A DNA stretch of 5,015 nt from positions 73,363 to 78,377 of the forward strand of contig PAWP01000028.1 in NCBI GenBank assembly GCA_002714125.1. Direction: 5' to 3'. Every line of letters starts with the position of its first letter. Positions within the stretch are counted from its first letter, which is position 1. Below are positions 1 through 5,015 of this stretch, piece after piece. Source of the stretch: Gammaproteobacteria bacterium. GTDB lineage: Bacteria; Pseudomonadota; Gammaproteobacteria; Pseudomonadales; Azotimanducaceae_A. Made by a program: the position numbers and the translations under genes. Under the pieces are notes generated by a model. The model was not told the origin of the DNA, did no database searches, and saw nothing but the letters and a program-made list of their open reading frames with translations.

Positions 1-4
1 TGAG

Positions 5-844
5 TTGCCAAAGCCGAGTGCCGACTGGGACCGTCTGCGCGCGGATCTTGATGAACATGGCTATTGCCTCCTGGCAAATGCGCTGTCGTCGGAACAGGTT
101 GCGTCGATAAAGGCCCGGCTTCTGGATCAGGCAGCAGGTGAGGTAGCCGACGGTATGGCGCTGCGCGACGGTGGTGTTGCCGAAGCAGGCACAACCCCGC
201 CCAACCAGCGGGTCATGAATATGCTGGATAAGGGCGAAGAGTTCTGGCAGCTCCTGCTGCATCCTATTGTGGACGAGGTGGTTTGCCATCTGCTGGGTGA
301 GAACGTTATCTCTTCCAGCGTCACGGCCAACATTGCCAACCCGGGTGGGCAGCCGATGGCGCTGCACTCCGACCAAGGTTATGTGGACATTCCAATCATC
401 GATGCGGTCGTCTGCAACACGCTGTGGATGCTGACCGATTTTACAGCGGAAAACGGTGGTACTAATTTGATACCAGGAAGCCATCATTGGAATCGTTACC
501 CAGACCCGGTCGACGACTACAGCCAGTGCATCGCGCTTGAAGGTCCGGTGGGTACAGCTTGCGTTTTCGATGGCCGGGTCTGGCATGGCACTGGATCAAA
601 CCTTACAGCGGATACGTCCCGCGTGGGTTTGCTGAACTACTGGTGCCGGCCATGGCTGCGTCAGCAGGAGAACATGGCTGCCTCGCTTCGCTCGGAAACG
701 GTAGTGGCGATGCCCGAAAAGCTGCTGCGCCGCATTGGGTTTCAGGTCCACGGGACACTAGGTAACATTGATCCCAAGCCGAATCGAGTGGGTACGCTGG
801 TTGATCCCTCACGTGAACGAGTAGGGCGGCGCTCTGCTGAGTAG
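5..844 (+). CDS. Phytanoyl-CoA dioxygenase (PhyH) family Fe(II)/2-oxoglutarate oxygenase
   Basis: Predicted cytoplasmic non-haem iron oxygenase that couples oxidative decarboxylation of 2-oxoglutarate to hydroxylation of an unknown small substrate. The N-terminus (residues about 15-40, DEHGYCLLANALSSEQV) matches the usual PhyH opening. The iron facial triad is visible as H121 and D123 in LHSDQGY and H194 in VWHGTGSN. R206 in TSRVGLL is the expected 2-oxoglutarate carboxylate ligand. ENGGTNLIPGSHHW (residues 149-162) is the conserved turn-strand motif of the family. The length, 279 aa, is normal. The TTG at 5 gives a sensible N-terminus, but the frame stays open to the left edge and only four bases precede it, so no ribosome binding site can be judged. 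The true start may be an ATG just outside the window. The gene converges on the deaminase with a 12 bp gap. Bacterial PhyH proteins are very diverse (ectoine hydroxylase, halogenases, natural-product hydroxylases), so the family is sure and the substrate is not. Confidence 0.9.
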   Translation: MPKPSADWDRLRADLDEHGYCLLANALSSEQVASIKARLLDQAAGEVADGMALRDGGVAEAGTTPPNQRVMNMLDKGEEFWQLLLHPIVDEVVCHLLGENVISSSVTANIANPGGQPMALHSDQGYVDIPIIDAVVCNTLWMLTDFTAENGGTNLIPGSHHWNRYPDPVDDYSQCIALEGPVGTACVFDGRVWHGTGSNLTADTSRVGLLNYWCRPWLRQQENMAASLRSETVVAMPEKLLRRIGFQVHGTLGNIDPKPNRVGTLVDPSRERVGRRSAE

Positions 845-856
845 GGGCGCGGCGCT
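821..856. repeat. Imperfect direct repeat at the convergent gene ends
   Basis: GTAGGG+CGGCGCT at 821-833 recurs at 841-856 as GTAGGG+gcg+CGGCGCT, a 20 bp offset with three inserted bases. The first copy is inside the last codons of the dioxygenase gene. The second spans its stop codon and the 12 bp gap to the deaminase gene. It looks like a small local duplication. No hairpin with a T-tract is visible here, so I do not call a terminator. Confidence 0.5.
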
Positions 857-2167
857 TCAGAAAAAGGTCTGCACTACGTCGATCACGTCGTAGCTCTCGT
901 TTACGAGCAACAGGGTTTGCCAGCGGTCGAACGTGGTGCAGGGGTGGCTGATGCCAAAGGCTACTAGGTCGCCGACCTCGAGCGGACAGTCCGCACTGAC
1001 GGTCAAGTTGCAATGCTGGTCGTTGACCTCGGCGGTGGTGGTTTCAAACGTGATGGCTTGCGGTGCTGGATGGTTCCTCTGTCGATACCAGCGCATGGCC
1101 TTGGGTGGGTGGTAGTCGATACCGGCATCACGTTTGCCTAGGTTGCAGATCACCCGGCCAGGCTCTGGGCGGGATTGAACGAGAGCCCAGACTTCAAGCG
1201 CGGGCCACAGGCCTTGATCGAGCGGCCCCAGTGAGGAGTCGCGCTGATGCATACGAGCCTGTAGTTCCCTGTAGTGCTGGTGGTCGTGCGAGATGTAACA
1301 GCCACTTCTCAGGACGACTTCGGTCTCTGTCCCCATGTTTGTGCTGCAGAGTTTCTGCGAGACCAGGTCGAAGTGCCCGGAGCCGCCCGCACTCAGCAGC
1401 ATGGAGTTGCGCTTGATGAATCCGAGTCCGGCGACGGTACGAGCGGTGCTGACGACTTCGTCGAGGTAGGCGTTGATGTTACGTTCGGTGTCCGTGTGGT
1501 TGTCGCCGCTGATCAAGCCTTCATAACCTTCGATGCCGGCAAGTTGCAGTACGTCACGGTGACGGTCTATTTCCGCCGCAAGCTGGGTTGCCTCTGACGC
1601 GCTGCGGCAGCCGGTACGTCGCCCGGCTATTCCCAATTCGATCAGTACGTCGAGTGGGCGCGGGGCGCGAAATTGGCGCAGGTGCCTAGCCAGCAGTCGG
1701 CAGCCGGCTATCGAATCAACGAGACAGTAAAACTCGAACGTAGGGTCGTTCAGCTCGCTGCAGATGTAGCGAATCTCAATCACCTGCAGGAGTTGATTTG
1801 CCAGCAGAATACGGGTGATCGAAGACTCGCGCATGACGCGCACCTGCTGCATGGTGGCGGCGGTCATGCCCCAGGCTCCCGCGGCAAGCTGGCGGTTCAT
1901 TAGCACAGGAGCCATTGTTGTTTTGCCGTGTGGAGCGAGGTGCGCCCCAAGGGTGCCTACGTAGTGCTGCATCCAGCGGATGTTGTGCTCGATCGCCGCT
2001 GCATGCAGGACCGCGCTCGGTAACGACACGTCCCCAGTGAGCAGGTTCCATCCCATTTGCGCAATGGTGTCGATCGGGACGGTGGCTAGATCGTTGGGCA
2101 TCCCTTTGACCAGTCCATCCACCGCCCCGCGCGGAGCAGAGCCCACAGACTCAGTCTTCGCTGCCAT
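857..2167 (-). CDS. PLP-dependent amino acid deaminase, D-serine dehydratase/D-threonine aldolase-like (COG3616)
   Basis: Fold-type III PLP enzyme (alanine-racemase-like barrel plus C-terminal beta domain), expected to deaminate or cleave a beta-hydroxy D-amino acid in the cytoplasm. K82 in LAPHGKTTMAP is the Schiff-base lysine. GIAGRRTGCR (179-188) carries the conserved arginine region. LSAGGSGHFDLV (258-269) fits the PLP phosphate-binding loop. LRSGCYISHDHQHY (286-299) and LGKRDAGIDYHPP (343-355) are typical of the subgroup annotated 'amino acid deaminase'. H408 and C410 in GISHPCTTFDRW match the His-x-Cys zinc site of eukaryotic-type D-serine dehydratase. The length, 436 aa, is slightly long because of about 20 extra N-terminal residues. 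An internal ATG (residue 23, 2099-2101) would give a shorter protein, but its purine-rich upstream sequence abuts the codon with no spacing, so I prefer the ATG at 2167. This start is 3 bp after the amidohydrolase stop, indicating co-transcription. Family confidence is high; the choice between dehydratase, aldolase and another substrate is open. Confidence 0.9.
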   Translation of the reverse strand: MAAKTESVGSAPRGAVDGLVKGMPNDLATVPIDTIAQMGWNLLTGDVSLPSAVLHAAAIEHNIRWMQHYVGTLGAHLAPHGKTTMAPVLMNRQLAAGAWGMTAATMQQVRVMRESSITRILLANQLLQVIEIRYICSELNDPTFEFYCLVDSIAGCRLLARHLRQFRAPRPLDVLIELGIAGRRTGCRSASEATQLAAEIDRHRDVLQLAGIEGYEGLISGDNHTDTERNINAYLDEVVSTARTVAGLGFIKRNSMLLSAGGSGHFDLVSQKLCSTNMGTETEVVLRSGCYISHDHQHYRELQARMHQRDSSLGPLDQGLWPALEVWALVQSRPEPGRVICNLGKRDAGIDYHPPKAMRWYRQRNHPAPQAITFETTTAEVNDQHCNLTVSADCPLEVGDLVAFGISHPCTTFDRWQTLLLVNESYDVIDVVQTFF

Positions 2168-2170
2168 GGT

Positions 2171-3163
2171 TCAGTGTCCATCCACGGGGTTGATCCCCAG
2201 CAGGAGCGCGGCATTGCCCCCCAGAATGGCGATTCGATCCGCCTCTGAAAGGTCCGCGCGTTTTTCAATCTGGCCAACGGGGTCAGTCTGGCCCATGTCA
2301 TACGGATGGTCCGAACCCAGTACGACACGTTCGCTGCCGGCTACTTCTAGCAGAAGGGATAGCGCTGCGTCTGAATGGGTGAGACTGTCAAAGTGAAAGC
2401 GCCTGACGAGTTCCGAAGGCATCTGTTCCATGTGGTCGAGCTCTGGTCGTACCTGTGCACCGTGATCCCAGCGTCCGCAAAGCGCTGGAGTCGAACCACC
2501 CCCGTGCGGTAGCACGATCTCGAGTTTGGGAAACTGGTTCAGCACGCCGCCGAAGATTAACTGCGCAGCTGCGGCAGAGGTATCGGTAGGGTTGCCGATC
2601 AGGTTGCTCAGGTAGTATTCCCGCAGCCGGTCCATGCCAAGGATGCCAGCCGGGTGTAGGAATACAACGCCGCCCAGGCGCTCGATCGTCTCGTAAACGG
2701 GCCAAAGGGACGCATCTGACAGGGCGAGCCCTGCAATGTTGGTTTCGACCTCTATGCCTGAGAGCCCGTCGGATAGCACACGTTCTGCCTCTGCCACCGC
2801 CAGCTCAGGCGACTGCATTGGCAGTATGCCCAGTGGCCTGAATCGGTCCGGGTATGTGGCGGCCATCATTGCCAGGTGGTCGTTGACCCGCCGGTGCAAC
2901 GGCGCGACCACTTCGCTGGGCAGATGGCTGTGGAACAACATAGGGGACGGGCTGATCGCCGCAACGTCGATACGCATCTGATCCATCGCGGCAAGTATGG
3001 CCCCTGCGTCATAGTGATCCGGATCCATAGGAAACCGGATTGGACCCATGCGCATGAAGAGTCGATCCCCCTCGGTTTCTACGGACTTTCCCCATGGGTT
3101 GGAGTCGCTCAGTTCGTCCAGAAAGAACTTCGGAATCATGTGGAAGTGGAAATCTATGTTCAT
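2171..3163 (-). CDS. Metal-dependent amidohydrolase, ACMSD-like (amidohydrolase 2, COG2159)
   Basis: TIM-barrel metalloenzyme of the group containing aminocarboxymuconate-semialdehyde decarboxylase, gamma-resorcylate decarboxylase and related hydrolases. It probably performs non-oxidative decarboxylation or hydrolysis of a small carboxylated compound in the cytoplasm. The metal ligands sit where the family has them: H6 and H8 in MNIDFHFH, H170 in VFLHPAG, H220 in VLPHGGG and D285 in LGSDHPYD. The ACMSD set is HxH near residues 9-11, then His about 177, His about 228 and Asp about 294, so the spacing fits closely. ILGGNAALLLGI (312-323) is the usual C-terminal helix. The length, 330 aa, is normal. 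The HxH motif needs the N-terminus exactly here, and a good Shine-Dalgarno precedes this ATG, so the start is secure. It is first in a two-gene unit with the deaminase. No kynurenine or aromatic meta-pathway genes are nearby, so I do not name it ACMSD; the substrate is unknown. Confidence 0.92.
   Translation of the reverse strand: MNIDFHFHMIPKFFLDELSDSNPWGKSVETEGDRLFMRMGPIRFPMDPDHYDAGAILAAMDQMRIDVAAISPSPMLFHSHLPSEVVAPLHRRVNDHLAMMAATYPDRFRPLGILPMQSPELAVAEAERVLSDGLSGIEVETNIAGLALSDASLWPVYETIERLGGVVFLHPAGILGMDRLREYYLSNLIGNPTDTSAAAAQLIFGGVLNQFPKLEIVLPHGGGSTPALCGRWDHGAQVRPELDHMEQMPSELVRRFHFDSLTHSDAALSLLLEVAGSERVVLGSDHPYDMGQTDPVGQIEKRADLSEADRIAILGGNAALLLGINPVDGH
2178..2183 (-). promoter_or_regulatory. 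Probable ribosome binding site of the deaminase gene
   Basis: Read on the minus strand, GGATGG lies 10 nt before the deaminase ATG at 2167 and inside the last codons of the amidohydrolase gene. It is a weak, slightly distant Shine-Dalgarno. With the TGA-ACC-ATG junction it suggests translational coupling or re-initiation by ribosomes finishing the upstream gene. Confidence 0.45.
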
Positions 3164-3207
3164 GTCGGCTCCCCAGGTAAGCGGACCAAATACCCTATCA
3201 TCACGTT
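3164..3207. promoter_or_regulatory. Divergent intergenic promoter region
   Basis: Only 44 bp separate the ATG of the leftward amidohydrolase gene from the ATG of the rightward esterase gene, so both promoters must overlap here or extend into the opposing coding regions. On the plus strand TATCAT (3196-3201) matches a sigma70 -10 box at five of six positions and would start transcription at about the esterase ATG, which has no clear Shine-Dalgarno. No good -35 is seen at the expected spacing. No convincing -10 box was found for the leftward gene. That the region holds promoters follows from gene orientation; the exact boxes are inference. Confidence 0.5.
3169..3174 (-). promoter_or_regulatory. 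Ribosome binding site of the amidohydrolase gene
   Basis: The minus strand reads GGGGAG, then CCGAC, then the ATG at 3163: a purine-rich Shine-Dalgarno with 5 nt spacing. It fixes the amidohydrolase start at the codon that places the metal-binding HxH motif at residues 6-8. Confidence 0.65.
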
Positions 3208-3221
3208 ATGCATAGACGTGA
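3201..3221. repeat. Near-perfect palindrome over the esterase start codon
   Basis: Left arm TCACGTTATG (3201-3210) pairs with right arm CATAgACGTGA (3211-3221) at all ten positions, with one unpaired G at 3215. The inner 8 bp TATGCATA (3207-3214) is itself a perfect palindrome. The element begins on the last base of the -10-like TATCAT and covers the ATG at 3208. It could be an operator for a dimeric regulator of the divergent pair, or an mRNA hairpin with the start codon in its loop. Confidence 0.5.
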
Positions 3222-4734
3222 ATTCATTGGCCTGATGGGGGCAGCGGCAGTTGTCGGGTGTGGAGGCGGGCCTGACATCAGCGGGACGTCGCGGGTTCGT
3301 CTTCAGACGGGTGAGATTGAAGGGCAAATCGTTGACGGCGTACACCGGTTTCTCGGCATTCCTTATGCCGAGCCGCCCTTCGGTGCGAACCGTTTTTTGT
3401 TGCCCGTGCCAAGCAAACCCTGGTCCGGACTCCGTCGGGCAACGGCGTATGGCCCGATCTGCCCGCAGACCGGCCCTGGCTTCCTTGGCGATGTGCCTGC
3501 TGAAGGCGAGGACTGCCTTTCGGTCAATGTCTGGACCCCTGATCCGGGCACAGGTGGCCTTCCGGTGATGGTCTGGGCTCATGGCGGCGGCCAGGTAACC
3601 GGCAGCGGCGCAAGCCCAATCTACGAAGGCACCCACTTTGCCAAAGAAGGGGTGGTGCTCATTACCTGTAACCGCCGCCTGGGCGCTGAGGGGTATCTCT
3701 ACCTGCCCGAGCATTTTTCAGAAGGCGTGGGCCCTGGGAACCTGGGTATCGAAGATCTTATTGAGGTCCTTCGCTGGGTTCAGGCCAATGCCCGCGCGTT
3801 CGGGGGCGACCCTGGCAAGGTCACCCTGTTTGGAGAATCCGGCGGCGGCGCCGCAACCCAGGCGCTAGTAGCCACCCCTGCGTCCAGCGGCCTCGTGCAT
3901 CGTGTCATTCCGCAAAGTGGCGGTCACTCTGCCCAATATCCTGAGGCCGCGAGCGCGATCACCGCGCTAGCTCTGAGTGCGCTCGGGATCAAAGCGGGGG
4001 ACCTTGATGCATTGCGAGCGGTACCGTGGACTCAGTTTTCAGAAATCTATGCTGGCTTGCAGGCAAGCGAATACGCCCGCCCTCAGGTTTATACGCCCGT
4101 GCTATCAGCGGCAATGCCGCTACACCCTGTCGATGTGACGCATGCGGGTGCAGGTGCCGACATCGACTACCTGATCGGTACCTGCAGGGATGAGTTCAGG
4201 CTTTTCGCCACGCTGCTCATGGGCTCGACGGACTCCCCTTTTCATCACCGCGCGGCACAGCTGATTGAGGCAGCAGGCGCTGACCGAGATGCCCTGTTTG
4301 CCGCTTACCGCACGGAGCGCCCGGATCTGGATGAGGACGATGCCGAGACTGCCCTGCTTGGCGACATATGGTTCCTCGTGCCCAGCATCCGCATTGCTGA
4401 AGGCCACAGTGGGCGTACGTTCATGTATCGCTTTGATTGGGAGTCACAGCTGTTGGGGGCCACACATGCCATGGATGTTGCTGTGTTCGGTAACGGCGTC
4501 CCGTTTGGCGCGCTTGCCGGCCTGCGCTCTCCGGATAGGGTGGCAGCGAATATGCGCAAGGCCTGGGTTCAGTTCGCAGCGACGGGCAACCCGGGGTGGC
4601 CAGAGTATCGGATGGATGAACGTCTCACGATGTCGCTTGATGATGAGTTCCGGCTTTTGACTGATCCCTACCGGGGTCAACGCGAGGCCATCGGTGAAGC
4701 TTTGACGATGAACTGGCGAGAACGAGGAGTTTGA
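3208..4734 (+). CDS. Exported type-B carboxylesterase (alpha/beta hydrolase), predicted Tat lipoprotein
   Basis: Serine esterase of the carboxylesterase/cholinesterase family (PF00135), expected to hydrolyse a carboxylic ester in the cell envelope. The N-terminus HRREFIGLMGAAAVVGC has a twin-arginine RREFI motif, a short hydrophobic stretch and a lipobox (VVGC, Cys18), so it is probably exported folded and lipid-anchored. IPYAEPP (51-57) is a family motif. HGGG (125-128) is the oxyanion hole. The nucleophile is S211 in FGESGGG, the acid E329 in GTCRDEF and the base H420 in GATHAMD. The spacing of 118 and 91 residues is close to that of bacterial p-nitrobenzyl esterase. C85 and C103 (EDCLSVNVW) sit where the family forms a disulfide, which fits an exported protein. 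FAATGNPGWPEY (456-467) is the usual C-terminal signature. The length, 508 aa, is normal. It is divergent from the amidohydrolase gene across 44 bp and has no clear Shine-Dalgarno. The substrate cannot be deduced. Confidence 0.93.
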   Translation: MHRREFIGLMGAAAVVGCGGGPDISGTSRVRLQTGEIEGQIVDGVHRFLGIPYAEPPFGANRFLLPVPSKPWSGLRRATAYGPICPQTGPGFLGDVPAEGEDCLSVNVWTPDPGTGGLPVMVWAHGGGQVTGSGASPIYEGTHFAKEGVVLITCNRRLGAEGYLYLPEHFSEGVGPGNLGIEDLIEVLRWVQANARAFGGDPGKVTLFGESGGGAATQALVATPASSGLVHRVIPQSGGHSAQYPEAASAITALALSALGIKAGDLDALRAVPWTQFSEIYAGLQASEYARPQVYTPVLSAAMPLHPVDVTHAGAGADIDYLIGTCRDEFRLFATLLMGSTDSPFHHRAAQLIEAAGADRDALFAAYRTERPDLDEDDAETALLGDIWFLVPSIRIAEGHSGRTFMYRFDWESQLLGATHAMDVAVFGNGVPFGALAGLRSPDRVAANMRKAWVQFAATGNPGWPEYRMDERLTMSLDDEFRLLTDPYRGQREAIGEALTMNWRERGV

Positions 4735-4779
4735 GGAGGACGCTGATTGCCTTGGTGCAACTTGCATCACGGGCTAGAA

Positions 4780-4812
4780 AGAGGATGGGGCATCGGTCCC
4801 CTCTCGTTTCTT
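4780..4812 (+). terminator. Possible rho-independent terminator after the esterase gene
   Basis: AGAGG (4780-4784) pairs with CCTCT (4800-4804). An alternative register pairs GGGG (4787-4790) with CCCC (4798-4801). TTTCTT follows at 4807-4812. It lies 45 bp after the esterase stop, a plausible position. The stem is short and the T-run is interrupted, so it is weak. A second candidate is GGGGC (4816-4820) with GCCCC (4844-4848) followed by TTTTTATTT (4855-4863), but its loop is long. Confidence 0.35.
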
Positions 4813-4834
4813 GCAGGGGCCTCTATGAAAAGTC

Positions 4835-4870
4835 TGTCAGCAAGCCCCGATTCCTTTTTATTTGCTGACA
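4835..4870. repeat. 9 bp perfect inverted repeat with 18 bp spacer
   Basis: TGTCAGCAA (4835-4843) is exactly inverted as TTGCTGACA (4862-4870). The spacer contains T5 (4855-4859), so the T-tract precedes the second arm and the element does not have terminator layout on either strand. It may be a regulator binding site upstream of a rightward gene starting near 4995, or an RNA stem at the 3' end of the esterase message. Confidence 0.45.
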
Positions 4871-4900
4871 TATATGTTGCACCTGCCGGCCACTGCAGTG
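4868..4900. promoter_or_regulatory. Cluster of short perfect palindromes, possible operator region
   Basis: Three perfect palindromes occur within 33 bp: ACATATATGT (4868-4877), GCCGGC (4885-4890) and CACTGCAGTG (4891-4900). The first shares three bases with the right arm of the 9 bp inverted repeat. They lie about 95-125 bp upstream of the possible gene start at 4995, a usual place for an operator or activator site. No known regulator consensus was recognised. Confidence 0.3.
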
Positions 4901-4963
4901 CGAATCAACAACTCGCGATACTACGGCTTGTCGACCGCAACCTCCTCAGAAATCCAGACAGAG

Positions 4964-4969
4964 TAGAAT
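4964..4969 (+). promoter_or_regulatory. Weak -10-like box before the right-edge gene
   Basis: TAGAAT matches the sigma70 -10 consensus at five of six positions and would place a transcription start near 4976, leaving a leader of about 19 nt to the ATG at 4995. No -35 box is visible at 16-18 bp spacing, so the call is weak unless an activator is involved. Confidence 0.25.
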
Positions 4970-4994
4970 GTCAAAATGAAACCCGTTCGAACCC

Positions 4995-5015
4995 ATGCGC
5001 AAAGTCTGCATCTTG
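4995..5015 (+). CDS. Possible 5' end of a gene cut by the window edge
   Basis: The ATG at 4995 opens a frame reading MRKVCIL to the last base, with an in-frame stop just upstream (TGA, 4977-4979). A short basic start followed by a hydrophobic beta-strand is how many Rossmann-fold enzymes and thiolase-like (SCP2-type) proteins begin, but seven residues cannot identify a family. No clear Shine-Dalgarno precedes it. A competing ATG at 4976 (MKPVRTHAQ) is in another frame and looks less protein-like. The 260 bp upstream is read here as the non-coding leader of this gene. Confidence 0.3.

Larger units (their letters stand above)
4754..4883. repeat. Widely spaced inverted repeat bracketing the esterase downstream region
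   Basis: GGTGCAAC at 4754-4761 is exactly inverted as GTTGCACC at 4876-4883, 114 bp away. The left copy also forms the local palindrome TGCAA-C-TTGCA (4756-4766). The arms enclose the hairpin at 4780-4804 and the 9 bp inverted repeat at 4835-4870. Eight bases could match by chance at this distance, so the pairing is tentative. Confidence 0.3.

Noticed and set aside
603..1013. Minus-strand 136-codon frame across the dioxygenase-deaminase junction
   Set aside because: It overlaps conserved parts of both real genes, including the dioxygenase distal His and 2OG-binding Arg region, and has no family features.
1063..1597. Plus-strand open frames of 107-117 codons opposite the deaminase gene
   Set aside because: Low-complexity, arginine/serine-rich or valine-rich shadow translations. 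The minus-strand deaminase has all family motifs across this whole stretch.
2171..3163. Calling the amidohydrolase true ACMSD of the tryptophan/kynurenine pathway
   Set aside because: The metal centre fits the whole subgroup, and no 3-hydroxyanthranilate dioxygenase or other kynurenine gene is in the window.
3160..3714. Minus-strand 184-codon open frame antisense to the esterase
   Set aside because: It lies opposite a gene with an intact catalytic triad, shows no recognisable motif, and is explained by the codon bias of the esterase gene.
4835..4870. 9 bp inverted repeat as an intrinsic terminator
   Set aside because: The T-tract is in the loop, not after the second arm, on either strand, and the 18 nt loop is long for a terminator.
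4754..4900. CRISPR, att site or transposon end
   Set aside because: The repeats are short, different from each other and not regularly spaced. No transposase, integrase or target-site duplication is seen.

Overview
The window is a stretch of ordinary bacterial chromosome, moderately GC-rich by eye and tightly packed. It encodes accessory catabolic enzymes. The protein families (PhyH-type dioxygenase, COG3616 PLP enzyme, ACMSD-type amidohydrolase, exported type-B carboxylesterase) co-occur often in Proteobacteria such as marine gammaproteobacteria and sphingomonads. That placement is inference from gene content; no rRNA or marker gene is present to confirm it. I see no insertion sequence, phage gene, tRNA, rRNA or CRISPR array.

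Layout: (1) 5-844, plus strand: a phytanoyl-CoA dioxygenase-family Fe(II)/2-oxoglutarate oxygenase, close to the left edge. (2) 857-2167, minus: a PLP- and zinc-dependent amino acid deaminase of the D-serine dehydratase/D-threonine aldolase-like family, convergent with gene 1 across only 12 bp. (3) 2171-3163, minus: a metal-dependent amidohydrolase of the ACMSD-like group. Its stop codon lies 3 bp before the deaminase start, so the two are almost certainly one transcript. (4) 3164-3207: a 44 bp divergent intergenic region. (5) 3208-4734, plus: a type-B carboxylesterase with a twin-arginine lipoprotein signal and an intact Ser-Glu-His triad. (6) 4735-5015: 281 bp with no confident gene. It holds a possible terminator, several palindromes and inverted repeats, a weak -10-like box, and perhaps the first codons of a gene running off the right edge.

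How they may work together (inference): the esterase would act in the cell envelope and release an acid or alcohol from an ester. The dioxygenase, amidohydrolase and PLP enzyme would act in the cytoplasm on small carboxylated or amino compounds. This looks like a small catabolic island, but the substrate cannot be read from the sequence. All four catalytic centres look intact, and no gene is visibly broken.

The least-explained signals are non-coding. One is a 21 bp near-palindrome covering the esterase start codon next to a -10-like hexamer. The other is the cluster of inverted repeats at 4754-4900. I found no convincing evidence of a wholly new biological system.
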